From Arthrobacter sp. NicSoilC5 (GTDB lineage: Bacteria > Actinomycetota > Actinomycetes > Actinomycetales > Micrococcaceae), in assembly GCF_019977395.1 (NCBI RefSeq), contig NZ_AP024660.1, positions 4,216,001 through 4,280,000 of the forward strand: a DNA stretch of 64,000 nucleotides, read 5' to 3'. This document shows positions 54,678-63,637 of this stretch, piece after piece. Every line of letters begins with the position of its first letter. Within the stretch, counting starts at the first letter, position 1. Both the position numbers and the translations under genes were made by a program. Below the pieces are notes generated by a model. That model saw only the letters and a program-made list of their open reading frames with translations. It searched no databases and was not told where the DNA came from.

Positions 54678-55861
54678 ATGACGCGCCACGGTATGCCCCG
54701 CATTCGTCAGTCCATTGCCATCCTGTCAGCAGCAGCCATGCTGGCCGTGACCGCGGGTTGTTCCAGCCCATCGTCCAACAAGGCCGAGGATGGGCCGGTG
54801 GAAATCCGGTTCTCCTGGTGGGGCAACGCCGGCCGCGCCGACCTGACCAACAAAGCCATCGCGGAATTCGAGGCAGCCAACCCCACCATCAAGGTCAAGC
54901 CGGAGTACGGGGACATCGGCGGTTACTTCGACAAGCTTGCCACCCAGATGGCCGCCAACGACGCCCCGGACGTGATCACCATGGGCGGCGCGTATCCCGC
55001 GGAATATGCCAACCGCGGGGCGTTGCTGGACCTGTCGAAGGTAGAGGGGTCACTCGACTTGTCCAAGCTGGACCAGGGTGCGCGGGAAAACGGCCAGGTC
55101 AAAGGAAAGCAGTACGGGGTCTCCACGGGAGCCAACGCACTGGCGATCGTGGTGAACCCCGCAGTCTTCACGGCTGCGGGCGTCCCCATGCCGGATGACA
55201 GCACCTGGAGCTGGGATGACTTTGCCAGGACGGCCAACTGGGACTGGGCAAGGAGACGGTGCGGGACTACTTCGATTACTCACTGAAGCTCAGCGAATCC
55301 GGCGCCGCCCCCAGTGCTTCCGAAACGGTGGAAAAGCTCAACGTCAGCACCGAGCAGACGCTCATGGGCATGGGCAAGGCCGGGATGATGCTGACCTGGA
55401 GCGACTCGCTGACTGCCCTCAGCAAGGCTTCAGGCGCAGACCTAAAGCTGCTCAAGCTTCCCGGCGAAAAACCCACTCCGGGAATCTGGCTCCAGTCCTC
55501 GCAGTTCTACACCATCTCCGCCCGCAGCAAGCACACCGACGCTGCGGCTAAGCTGGTGGACTTCCTGGTGAACAACCAGGCCGCCGCCAGGATCATCCAA
55601 AGCGACAGGGGCATCCCCGGCAACGCCGATATGCGGGCCGCTATCCAGGACGGCCTCACGCCGCAGGGGAAGGTCGAAGCCGGGTACATCGACCAGATCG
55701 GCAAAATGGACTTCGCTCCCACCTACATCGGCCCTACCGGTTCCACCGCGGTTTCCGAGATCACCGCCCGGATCAACACCGACGTCCTGTTCAAGCGGCT
55801 CACACCGGAGAAGGCGGCCGAACAGTGGATCAGCGAGAGCAAGGCAGCCATCGGCAAGTAG
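54678..55861 (+). pseudogene. Sugar ABC transporter substrate-binding protein, deleted and frameshifted
   Basis: The first frame (54678-55286) encodes a lipoprotein signal (lipobox TAGC) and the N-terminal half of an extracellular solute-binding protein (VEIRFSWWGNAGRADLTNKAI, then DVITMGGAYPAEYANRG). It goes out of frame after SWDDFARTAN near 55242. A second frame, open to 55861, resumes at LGLGKETVRDYFDYSLKLSESG and gives the C-terminal half (GEKPTPGIWLQSSQFYTIS, then KAAEQWISESKAAIGK). Together they make about 394 residues against roughly 430 in intact relatives, so some 40 residues appear lost at the junction. No permease genes are adjacent. Confidence 0.8.
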
Positions 55862-55889
55862 GCTTCCCGCCACAGGCGGCGCGGCCGGA

Positions 55890-56663
55890 TCAGGCGGGGG
55901 TTGCGTCCAGGTACTGGTCAGCCCAGGCAGCGATAATCCGCGCGGCCCGTGCGGCCTGCCCCTTGCCGGTCAGGAGGTGGTCGCTTCCCTCGAGCGAGAC
56001 GAAGTTCCGCGGGTGCCGTGCGGTCTGGAAGATGGTGCTGGCATTCTCAATCCCCACGGTGTTGTCGGTAGGGGAGTGGAGCACCATCAGCGGCTTGTGC
56101 AGCTGCCTGATGCAGTCCGTGAGGTCCGCGTTCTCCAGGTCCTCCACGAAATGCCGGCGGATTTCCACGCGTTTGCCGCCCAGGTCCACCTCGGCGCTGC
56201 CCTCACTCAGGATCCGGTCCAGTGCGGCATCGAACACATGGGCCACGTGTTTGGGGGAGAAGGGCGCTCCCACGGTGGCAACGGCGTCCAGTTCGGGAAT
56301 TTCCCGGGCAGCGGCGAGGACCGCAGCGCCGCCGAACGAATGGCCCACCAGCAGCGAGATTTCCTTCCCCTCGCTGCGCATGAATTCCGCCGCCTTCACC
56401 GTGTCCGCAACCTTGTGGCTGAAGGATCCGGCAGACCATTCCCCGGCGGAGCCGCCCAGGCCCACGTTGTCGAAACGCAGCATGCCGATGCCGCTGTCAG
56501 CCAGGGCTTTGCACATCCGTGCCGCGGAGGGGCTGTCCTTGCCCAGCGTGAAGCCGTGCGAAAAGACGCCCCAGCCTTTGACGGGGCCCTCGGGAACATC
56601 GATGATGCCGGAGAGCAGCTCTCCGGTGGAGCCGGCGAAGGACACTTTTTCGGAGCGGGACAT
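55890..56663 (-). CDS. Alpha/beta hydrolase
   Basis: A 257-residue alpha/beta-hydrolase. The nucleophile elbow is GHSFGG (Ser in LLVGHSFGGAAVLAAA, about 107-112). The acid is likely in the PTDNTV region and the His in SDHLLTG near the C-terminus. The N-terminal half (GELLSGIIDVPEGPVKGWGVFSHGFTLGKD) resembles acyl-CoA thioester or osmC-linked hydrolases of the family. The substrate is unknown. It is transcribed alone, convergent with the broken binding-protein gene (28 bases between ends). Confidence 0.88.
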   Translation of the reverse strand: MSRSEKVSFAGSTGELLSGIIDVPEGPVKGWGVFSHGFTLGKDSPSAARMCKALADSGIGMLRFDNVGLGGSAGEWSAGSFSHKVADTVKAAEFMRSEGKEISLLVGHSFGGAAVLAAAREIPELDAVATVGAPFSPKHVAHVFDAALDRILSEGSAEVDLGGKRVEIRRHFVEDLENADLTDCIRQLHKPLMVLHSPTDNTVGIENASTIFQTARHPRNFVSLEGSDHLLTGKGQAARAARIIAAWADQYLDATPA

Positions 56664-56703
56664 GCTGTCCCCTTTCTGTGCGGAAAGGCTGTGCGGAAAC
56701 GAA

Positions 56704-56743
56704 CGACGGCGCCCTCCACCACGTGTGGTGGGTGACGCCGTCG
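56704..56743 (-). terminator. Terminator-like hairpin after sdhB
   Basis: The outer arm CGACGGCG (56704-56711) pairs with CGCCGTCG (56736-56743), and an inner CCACCAC/GTGGTGG stem completes a long hairpin. It lies 26 bases downstream of the sdhB stop. No T-run follows. Confidence 0.65.
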
Positions 56744-56768
56744 GCCGTTGTGTCTGTGTTGAACGCGC

Positions 56769-57551
56769 CTAGATCCTGCGGGCCAGGATGGCCTGCTTGA
56801 CCTCCGCGATGGCCTGCGTGACCTGGATGCCGCGGGGGCATGCCTCCGAGCAGTTGAAGGTGGTGCGGCAGCGCCACACGCCTTCCTTGTCGTTGAGGAT
56901 CTCCAGGCGCATGTCGCCGGCATCATCGCGGGAGTCGAAGATGAAGCGGTGCGCGTTCACGATGGCGGCGGGGCCGAAGTACTGCCCGTCGGTCCAGAAC
57001 ACGGGGCAGGAGGACGTGCACGCAGCACACAGGATGCACTTGGTGGTGTCATCAAAGCGCTCACGGTCCTCTGCGGACTGCAGGCGCTCCCGGGTGGGCT
57101 CGTGGCCCTTGTTGATCAGGAAGGGCATGACTTCGCGGTACGACTGGAAGAACGGCTCCATGTCCACGATCAGGTCCTTTTCCACCGGCAGGCCCTTGAT
57201 GGGCTCCACCGTGATGGGCTTGGACGTGTCCAGGTCCTTCAGGAGGGTCTTGCAGGCAAGGCGGTTGCGGCCGTTGATGCGCATGGCGTCCGAGCCGCAC
57301 ACGCCGTGGGCGCAGGAGCGGCGGAACGACAGGGTGCCGTCCATCTCCCACTTCACCTTGTGCAGGGCGTCCAGGACACGGTCCGTGCCGTACATGGTCA
57401 GGTGGAAATCGTCCCAGGTTGATTCCCCGGAGACCTCCGGGTTGTACCGGCGGACCCGCAGGTGGACGTCGAACGTGGGGATTTCCCCGCCCCCGCCAAC
57501 GCCGGCAGGAAGTTCAACCTTTGAGGCTGGCTCAGCGATTTCAGCGGTCAT
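56769..57551 (-). CDS. sdhB: Succinate dehydrogenase iron-sulfur subunit
   Basis: A 260-residue electron-transfer subunit. The N-terminal [2Fe-2S] cysteines are in CAHGVCGSDAMRINGRNRLAC. The C-terminal ferredoxin-type domain has CILCAACTSSCPVFW and FNCSEACPRGI, with ligands for [4Fe-4S] and [3Fe-4S]. All expected cysteines are present. Last gene of the sdhCDAB operon; its start is 1 base after the sdhA stop. Confidence 0.97.
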   Translation of the reverse strand: MTAEIAEPASKVELPAGVGGGGEIPTFDVHLRVRRYNPEVSGESTWDDFHLTMYGTDRVLDALHKVKWEMDGTLSFRRSCAHGVCGSDAMRINGRNRLACKTLLKDLDTSKPITVEPIKGLPVEKDLIVDMEPFFQSYREVMPFLINKGHEPTRERLQSAEDRERFDDTTKCILCAACTSSCPVFWTDGQYFGPAAIVNAHRFIFDSRDDAGDMRLEILNDKEGVWRCRTTFNCSEACPRGIQVTQAIAEVKQAILARRI

Positions 57552-57552
57552 C

Positions 57553-59352
57553 TTAGTACTTCCTCACCATCGGCTCGTAGCGGGTAAAGACAACCGGCTT
57601 GGTGGCCAGGCGGATGCCGGCGATTGATTCCGCCGATCCGTCAGCCGGCGCATGGTCATCCTTGTACGCCATGGAGTGCTTCATGAATTTCTCGTCGTCA
57701 CGCTCGGGGAAGTCCTCGCGGAAGTGTCCGCCGCGGGATTCCTCACGGTGCAGGGCGGCCACGGTCATGACCTTGGCCAGTTCCAGCAGGAAGCCGAGTT
57801 CCACGGCCTCGAGCAGGTCCAGGTTGAAGCGCTTGCCCTTGTCCTGGACGTTGATGCGCTTGTAGCGCTCCTCGAAGGATTCGATGTCGCGCAGCACCTG
57901 GTTCAGGGTGTCTGCCGTACGGAACACCTGCATGTTCGCGTCCATCGTGTCCTGCAGTTCCTTGCGGATCTGCGCCACTTTCTCGTCGCCGGTGCCGTTG
58001 CGGGCAATGTCCAGCAGCTCGGTGGTGTAGGCCAGCGGGTTCTCCGGCAGTTCCACGTAAGGCGCGGTCTTTGCGTACTCCGCGGCGGCGATGCCGGCGC
58101 GCTTACCGAAGACGTTGATGTCCAGCAGCGAGTTGGTGCCCAGGCGGTTGGAGCCGTGGACGGAGACGCAGGCAACTTCACCAGCGGCGTAGAGGCCGGG
58201 GATTACGGTGTCGTTGTCCTGCAGCACCTCGGTCTGGATGTTCGTGGGAATGCCGCCCATGGCGTAGTGCGCGGTGGGGAACACCGGCACCGGCTCGGTG
58301 TACGGTTCCACGCCCAGGTAGGTGCGGGCGAACTCGGTGATGTCCGGGAGCTTGGCGTCAATGTGCGCCGGCTCCAGGTGGGTCAGGTCCAGGAGGACGT
58401 AATCCTTGTTTGGGCCGCAGCCGCGGCCCTCGCGCACCTCGTTGGCCATGGAGCGGGCCACGATGTCACGCGGCGCCAGGTCCTTGATGGTGGGGGCGTA
58501 GCGCTCCATGAAGCGCTCACCCTCGGAGTTGCGGAGGATTGCACCTTCACCGCGGGCGGCCTCGGACAGCAGGATGCCCAGGCCGGCCAGGCCGGTGGGG
58601 TGGAACTGGAAGAATTCCATGTCTTCCAGCGGGATGCCGCGGCGGAAGGCGATGCCCATGCCGTCACCGGTCAGGGTGTGGGCGTTGGAGGTGGTCTTGA
58701 AGACCTTGCCGGCGCCACCGGAGGCGAACACCACGGACTTGGCCTGGAACACGTGCAGTTCACCGGAGGCGAGGTCGTATGAGACGACGCCGGCCACGCG
58801 CTTCTGCTTGTAGGCAGTGCCGTCTTCGCGGACTGCGTCCTCTTCAACCGTCAGCAGGTCCAGGACGTAGTACTCGTTATAGAACTCAACGTTGTGCTTG
58901 ACGCAGTTTTGGTACAGGGTCTGCAGGATCATGTGGCCGGTACGGTCCGCGGCGTAGCATGCACGGCGGACGGGAGCCTTGCCGTGGTCACGGGTGTGGC
59001 CACCGAAGCGGCGCTGGTCGATGCGGCCCTCGGGCGTGCGGTTGAAGGGCAGGCCCATCTTTTCCAGGTCCAGCACGGCGTCGATGGCTTCCTTGGCCAT
59101 GACCTCGGCGGCGTCCTGGTCAACCAGGTAGTCGCCGCCCTTGACGGTGTCGAAGGTGTGCCATTCCCAGTTGTCTTCCTCGACATTGGCAAGGGCTGCA
59201 CACATGCCACCCTGTGCCGCACCCGTGTGCGAGCGGGTGGGGTAGAGCTTGGTCAGTACTGCTGTGCGCGCGCGCTGACCGGACTCGATCGCGGCGCGCA
59301 TGCCAGCACCACCGGCACCGACGATGACGACGTCGTACTTATGGACCTGCAT
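57553..59352 (-). CDS. sdhA: Succinate dehydrogenase flavoprotein subunit
   Basis: A 599-residue subunit that oxidises succinate to fumarate with covalently bound FAD. The FAD-binding start is VVIVGAGGAGMRAAIE, and the flavin-linking His is in RSHTGAAQGG (about 38-47). The substrate-site segment HTRDHGKAPVRR and the C-terminal HGSNRLGTNSLLD are present. I chose ATG 59352 (MQVHKYDVV); the in-frame start at 59373 adds only MRERASG. Confidence 0.97.
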   Translation of the reverse strand: MQVHKYDVVIVGAGGAGMRAAIESGQRARTAVLTKLYPTRSHTGAAQGGMCAALANVEEDNWEWHTFDTVKGGDYLVDQDAAEVMAKEAIDAVLDLEKMGLPFNRTPEGRIDQRRFGGHTRDHGKAPVRRACYAADRTGHMILQTLYQNCVKHNVEFYNEYYVLDLLTVEEDAVREDGTAYKQKRVAGVVSYDLASGELHVFQAKSVVFASGGAGKVFKTTSNAHTLTGDGMGIAFRRGIPLEDMEFFQFHPTGLAGLGILLSEAARGEGAILRNSEGERFMERYAPTIKDLAPRDIVARSMANEVREGRGCGPNKDYVLLDLTHLEPAHIDAKLPDITEFARTYLGVEPYTEPVPVFPTAHYAMGGIPTNIQTEVLQDNDTVIPGLYAAGEVACVSVHGSNRLGTNSLLDINVFGKRAGIAAAEYAKTAPYVELPENPLAYTTELLDIARNGTGDEKVAQIRKELQDTMDANMQVFRTADTLNQVLRDIESFEERYKRINVQDKGKRFNLDLLEAVELGFLLELAKVMTVAALHREESRGGHFREDFPERDDEKFMKHSMAYKDDHAPADGSAESIAGIRLATKPVVFTRYEPMVRKY

Positions 59353-59419
59353 ACCAGACGCTCTTTCTCTCAAAATTCGCTATAAAACAACGGGGCGGCT
59401 TTGCCTGCTCCGCAAAACA

Positions 59420-59445
59420 GGGCCCGCGGACAAGCCCGCGGGCCC
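59420..59445. other. Hairpin between sdhD and sdhA
   Basis: A perfect 10-bp GC-only stem (59420-59429 with 59436-59445) with a 6-base loop sits 15 bases after the sdhD stop and within the operon. It could adjust sdhA/sdhB relative to sdhC/sdhD by partial termination or mRNA processing. Confidence 0.6.
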
Positions 59446-59460
59446 AGGGTCGTGCCAGTG

Positions 59461-59922
59461 CTAGGCAGGGCAGAAGCCGCCCGGAAGGGCAACGCCGTTC
59501 ACTACGGGGCACGGGTTGAAGGTGAAGATGACCAGGGTGCCCAGGAGGATGATGACCACAGCGGCCGCGTAGAGAACGGTCTTCAGCCAGCGGCGGGTGG
59601 ACGTCTTCTCGGCGTAGTCGTTGATGATGGTCCGCACGCCGTTGCTGCCGTGCAGCATGGCCAGCCACAGCATGGCCAGGTCCCAGAACTGCCAGAACGG
59701 GTCGGCCCACTTGCCGGCCACGAAGCCGAAGTCAATGGCGTGGATGCCTTCGCCGACCATCAGGTTCACGAACAGGTGGCCGAAGATCAGGACCACCAGC
59801 ACCACGCCGGAAAGGCGCATGAACAGCCAGGCGATCATCTCGAAGTTGCCCTTGGACCCGCCGCTGCGGCGGTACTGGGGAGCGATCCGGCCGCTGCGGG
59901 GGCTCTCGATGGTTGCAGTCAT
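59461..59922 (-). CDS. sdhD: Succinate dehydrogenase hydrophobic membrane anchor subunit
   Basis: A 153-residue membrane subunit with three helices (about 32-52, 70-95 and 120-145). The signature MIAWLFMRLSGVVLVVLIFGHLFVNLMVG carries the Arg and His expected for quinone and heme contact. The polar tail CPVVNGVALPGGFCPA is on the C-terminal side. It is 3 bases downstream of sdhC. Confidence 0.93.
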   Translation of the reverse strand: MTATIESPRSGRIAPQYRRSGGSKGNFEMIAWLFMRLSGVVLVVLIFGHLFVNLMVGEGIHAIDFGFVAGKWADPFWQFWDLAMLWLAMLHGSNGVRTIINDYAEKTSTRRWLKTVLYAAAVVIILLGTLVIFTFNPCPVVNGVALPGGFCPA

Positions 59923-59925
59923 GGC

Positions 59926-60306
59926 TTAGTGACCTCCGAGGGCGAGGGACAGGTGGCGGATGGAGAAGGCGACCATGGTCACGACCCAGAGGGCCAGGAC
60001 TGCCCACAGCATCTGCCGCTGGTACTTGGCGCCCTTCTTCCAGAAGTCGACCGCGATGATCCGCAGGCCATTGAAGGCGTGGAAAACGATGGCAGCCACA
60101 AGGCCGGTCTCACCCAGCGCCATCAGCGGATTCTTGTAGGCGCCGATCACGGCGGTGTAGGCCTCCGGTGACACACGCACCAAGGAGGTGTCCAGGACGT
60201 GGACCAACAAGAAGAAAAAGATCACTACACCGGTAATACGGTGTCCTACCCAGGACCACATGCCTTCACGGCCGCGGTACAAGGTGCCAGCTGGTTTTGT
60301 CGGCAC
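59926..60306 (-). CDS. sdhC: Succinate dehydrogenase cytochrome b556 subunit
   Basis: A 126-residue membrane subunit with three helices. The family start GTLYRGREGMWSWVGHRITGVVIFFFLLVHVLDTSL has the heme/quinone residues (His-Arg at GHRI, His at LVHV). A second heme-region His is in VFHAFNGLRII. The GTG at 60306 was chosen because GGGAGG lies 7 bases upstream; the frame is open to 60534 without other support. First gene of the sdhCDAB operon. Confidence 0.93.
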   Translation of the reverse strand: MPTKPAGTLYRGREGMWSWVGHRITGVVIFFFLLVHVLDTSLVRVSPEAYTAVIGAYKNPLMALGETGLVAAIVFHAFNGLRIIAVDFWKKGAKYQRQMLWAVLALWVVTMVAFSIRHLSLALGGH

Positions 60307-60581
60307 TGATAAACCTCCCTGCAACACAGCGGCGCTGGCATGAGATCCATGCGGGGGGAACGCCTGCTGCGAGAGCACTCGTAGCTCAGGCCTAAATCTA
60401 GGCTTCGCTAACAGCTTATTCAATTTAGGCGTTTGTTGGTGCCCAGTGCTGGAGCGGATTTTCCGGGGAAATGAGACAAACACCACATCCGTGCGGGCCC
60501 AAAGGCCGGGGCGGAGGCCAAAACGCGGGCCCATGCGCCGCCACAGGAGCCGCCCGCGGCCCTTCAGCTAAAGTAGCCGTG

Positions 60582-61715
60582 ATGAGTACAGACAAAGTGA
60601 CAAGCCCGGCTTCACCCCTTGACCGCTTCATTGCGGTGATTCCGGCAGGCGGAGTGGGGACCCGCCTCTGGCCTCTGTCACGAGCAGCAGCTCCCAAGTT
60701 CCTTCACGATCTCACCGGATCGGGCAGCACGTTGCTGCGCGCCACCTACGACCGGCTGCACCCCCTCGCGGGCAACCGGATGCTGGTGGTGACCGGCCAG
60801 GCGCACCGTGAAGCCGTGTGCCGCCAGCTTCCTGAGGTGCGCGACTCCGACCTTGTCCTGGAGTCCGAGCCCAAGGACTCCGGTGCGGCAATCGGCCTTG
60901 CAGCGGCAATCCTGCACGAACGCGATCCCGACACCATCATGGGTTCCTTCGCCGCCGACCAGGTGATCAGCCCGGACAACCTCTTCCAGGAGGCAGTCCG
61001 TGAAGCCATCCATACCGCTGCTGCCGGCAAGATCGTGACCATCGGCATCAAGCCCACCCACCCGTCCACCGGTTTCGGTTACATCCGTTCCGGCAAGGCC
61101 CTCCACATCGAAGGCGCCCCCAGCGCCCACGACGTCGTGGAATTCGTCGAAAAGCCGGACGAGACGGTGGCCCAGCAGTACGTGGACAGCGGCGACTACG
61201 TGTGGAACGCCGGCATGTTCGTGGCGCCCGTGTCGCTGATGCTCAAGCACCTCGAGGCCAACCAGCCCGAACTGTTCCAGGGCCTGCAGGAAATCGCCCG
61301 TGCCTGGGACACCCCCCAGCGTGATGAGGTCACTGCCCGCATCTGGCCCACCCTGCCCAAGATCGCCATCGATTACGCGGTGGCCGAACCCGCCGCCGAA
61401 GCCGGGGACGTCGCCGTCGTGCCCGGTTCCTTCCGCTGGGACGACGTCGGCGACTTCGCCTCGGTCGGCCGCCTCAACAGCGCCAAGGAAGTGGATGACG
61501 TCACCGTCCTCGGTGAGGGCGCCCGCGTGTTCACCGAGAACTCCAGCGGCGTCGTTGTCACCGACACCAAGCGTGTCATCGCCCTGATCGGAATCCAGGA
61601 CGTCGTCATCGTGGATACGCCGGACGCCCTGTTGGTGACCACCATGGCCAATTCCCAGCGCGTGAAGGCTGCCGTGGACGCCCTCAAGGCGAGCGGGGAC
61701 ACGGACGTCCTCTGA
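60582..61715 (+). CDS. manC: Mannose-1-phosphate guanylyltransferase
   Basis: A 377-residue nucleotidyltransferase making GDP-mannose from GTP and mannose-1-phosphate for glycolipid, lipoglycan and protein mannosylation. The activation loop is AGGVGTRLWPLSR (about 22-34), with FVEKPD (substrate binding) and WNAGMFV further on. It lacks the C-terminal isomerase domain of bifunctional ManC enzymes, as is usual in actinobacteria. ATG 60582 was chosen from the conserved start; no strong ribosome site is visible. It is divergent from sdhC across 275 bases. Confidence 0.92.
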   Translation: MSTDKVTSPASPLDRFIAVIPAGGVGTRLWPLSRAAAPKFLHDLTGSGSTLLRATYDRLHPLAGNRMLVVTGQAHREAVCRQLPEVRDSDLVLESEPKDSGAAIGLAAAILHERDPDTIMGSFAADQVISPDNLFQEAVREAIHTAAAGKIVTIGIKPTHPSTGFGYIRSGKALHIEGAPSAHDVVEFVEKPDETVAQQYVDSGDYVWNAGMFVAPVSLMLKHLEANQPELFQGLQEIARAWDTPQRDEVTARIWPTLPKIAIDYAVAEPAAEAGDVAVVPGSFRWDDVGDFASVGRLNSAKEVDDVTVLGEGARVFTENSSGVVVTDTKRVIALIGIQDVVIVDTPDALLVTTMANSQRVKAAVDALKASGDTDVL

Positions 61716-61722
61716 CCGGGAA

Positions 61723-61749
61723 CCTGCCGGCACTCCGCGTGCCGGCAGG
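61723..61749 (+). terminator. Hairpin after manC
   Basis: An 11-bp perfect stem (61723-61733 with 61739-61749) and 5-base loop begins 7 bases after the stop. No T-run is present. Confidence 0.65.
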
Positions 61750-61812
61750 GCCGGGATGTAACGCGGCTCAGTGAATGGGCGCTAATGCCGCCACCCTCGC
61801 TAGAGTGAAACA

Positions 61813-63030
61813 GTGCGCAACTACACTACTGAAGCCGAGCCCACCGCCCTGGTGGCTCCCTGGCTCGAACCGCTCCTGCCGGAACTGATCGAATTCCGCC
61901 GGGACCTGCATGCGCACCCGGAACTGTCCTTCAAGGAGTTCCGCACCACGGACAAGCTCGCCGAACGGCTCGAAGCCGCAGGCCTGAGCCCCCGCCGCCT
62001 GGAAGGCACCGGCCTGACGGTGGACGTGGGCGAAGGCCCCATTGCCACGGCCCTGCGCGGTGACATCGACGCCCTGCCCATCATCGAGGAGACGGGCCTG
62101 CCGTTCGCGTCGAAAAACCACGGCGTGACCCACGCCTGCGGCCATGATGTGCACACCACCACCATGCTGGGCATTGCCCTGGTCCTGCACCGGATGCACC
62201 AGGAAGCACCCCTCGGCGCCACCGTCCGCATCATCTTCCAGCCTGCCGAGGAAACCATGCCCGGCGGCGCACATGCCTGCATCGAGCAGGGTGTCCTGGA
62301 CGGTGTGCCCCGGATCCTTGCTCTGCACTGCGACCCGCGGATCGAAGTGGGCAAGGTGGGCACCAGGATCGGTGCCATCACATCGGCCTCGGACACCATC
62401 CGGATCGAACTGTCCGGGCGTGGCGGCCACACCTCCCGCCCGCACCTCACTGAGGACCTCGTGTTCGCGCTGGCGCAGATTGCTGTCAACGTGCCGGCCG
62501 TGCTGTCCCGCAGGGTGGACGTCCGCAGCGGCGTCTCCGTGGTGTGGGGCCAGATCACCGCAGGTTCGGCGCCCAACGCGATCCCCGGCAGCGGCTACAT
62601 GGCGGGAACCATGCGCTGCCTGGACCGGGATGCCTGGCATGCCGCCGGTGAACTGCTCGACGAGGTGGTGCACCAGGTGGCCGCGCCCTACGGCGTGGAC
62701 GTCCACCTTGAACACACCAGGGGAGTGCCGCCGGTGGTGAACTCCGAGCATGAGACGGCGATCATCGAGGCTGCTGCCCGCGCTGAGATCGGGGAAAGCG
62801 CCGTGGTGCTGACACCCCAGTCCATGGGCGGCGAGGACTTCGCCTGGTTCCTGGCCGAACTTCCGGGCGCGATGATGCGGCTGGGCACCAAAACGCCCGG
62901 CGGCGAGGACTACGACCTGCACCGCGGCGACTACATCCTGGACGAACGGTCCCTGGGCCTGGGCATCAGGGTGCTCACCGCGGCCGCCCTGCGCACCATC
63001 CGGGACCTGGAGCAGGCGCCCCTTTCCTAG
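61813..63030 (+). CDS. M20 family amidohydrolase (aminoacylase-like)
   Basis: A 405-residue metallo-peptidase-like amidohydrolase of the IAA-amino acid hydrolase/hippurate hydrolase subgroup. Motifs: LIEFRRDLHAHPELSFKE near the start, the metal site HACGHDVHTT with Cys and two His (about 108-117), PAEETMPGGAH, and the late metal His/Glu in MGGEDFAWF. A dimerisation (lid) domain is at about 190-300. Likely substrates are N-acyl amino acids or N-acetyl-diaminopimelate-like compounds. The GTG start follows 97 bases after manC. Confidence 0.9.
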   Translation: MRNYTTEAEPTALVAPWLEPLLPELIEFRRDLHAHPELSFKEFRTTDKLAERLEAAGLSPRRLEGTGLTVDVGEGPIATALRGDIDALPIIEETGLPFASKNHGVTHACGHDVHTTTMLGIALVLHRMHQEAPLGATVRIIFQPAEETMPGGAHACIEQGVLDGVPRILALHCDPRIEVGKVGTRIGAITSASDTIRIELSGRGGHTSRPHLTEDLVFALAQIAVNVPAVLSRRVDVRSGVSVVWGQITAGSAPNAIPGSGYMAGTMRCLDRDAWHAAGELLDEVVHQVAAPYGVDVHLEHTRGVPPVVNSEHETAIIEAAARAEIGESAVVLTPQSMGGEDFAWFLAELPGAMMRLGTKTPGGEDYDLHRGDYILDERSLGLGIRVLTAAALRTIRDLEQAPLS

Positions 63031-63130
63031 CCCCGTCCCGCCGCAGGGCCGGCCGGGAGGTGCGGATCCGGCGGTGGGAACGCACGACGGCGTTTCAACC
63101 GGGGGCGGTCCGCGCTGCGGTAAGTTGTGC

Positions 63131-63143
63131 ACAATTTAGTTGT
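63131..63143. promoter_or_regulatory. OhrR box upstream of ohrR
   Basis: ACAATTTAGTTGT matches 11 of 13 positions of the Bacillus OhrR half-operator ACAATTAAATTGT. It sits 16 bases before the ATG at 63160 and next to the palindrome TTGTGCACAA (63125-63134). This predicts self-repression released by organic peroxide. Confidence 0.65.
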
Positions 63144-63159
63144 GCGCTACGGTGGTTCT

Positions 63160-63594
63160 ATGACCGAAGCACCCCGCCTGGACCGGCAAGTATGTTTTGC
63201 GCTCTATTCGGCGTCCCGGGCCGCCACCGCCGTCTACCGGCCGGTCCTGGATGAGCTGGGACTCACTTACCCGCAGTACCTGGTGATGCTGGTCCTGTGG
63301 GAAAGCGAACCCCGGGGCGTGAAGGAGCTTGGCGGGGAACTTGGCCTCGATTCCGGCACCCTGTCGCCCCTGCTCAAACGGCTGGAAACGCTGGGGCTGG
63401 TGGAACGGCGGCGGTCCGGCGAGGACGAGCGCCGCGTTGCGATCCACCTGACGCCCGCCGGACGGAACCTCAGCGGCCCGGCGAGTGCCATTCCGCAGCG
63501 GCTGGCCGATGCCGCCGGACTCTCCCTGGAAGAACTTGAACAACTGCGGACCACGCTCGGCAAGCTCACGGCGGCACTGCACGAATCACTGTGA
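63160..63594 (+). CDS. ohrR: MarR-type organic hydroperoxide regulator OhrR
   Basis: A 144-residue dimeric repressor. The N-terminal RLDRQVCFALYSASR carries the peroxide-sensing Cys at residue 12, the OhrR hallmark. The winged helix (about 40-105) contains TYPQYLVMLVLWESEPRGVKELGGELGLDSGTLSPLLKRLE. Organic hydroperoxides oxidise the Cys and release DNA. I chose ATG 63160; the upstream GTG/ATG at 63127 would overlap the OhrR box. It lies 43 bases before ohr on the same strand. Confidence 0.92.
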   Translation: MTEAPRLDRQVCFALYSASRAATAVYRPVLDELGLTYPQYLVMLVLWESEPRGVKELGGELGLDSGTLSPLLKRLETLGLVERRRSGEDERRVAIHLTPAGRNLSGPASAIPQRLADAAGLSLEELEQLRTTLGKLTAALHESL

Positions 63595-63637
63595 CCCCGA
63601 ATACTGCACCATCCCAACAACAGGACGGATATCTTTC

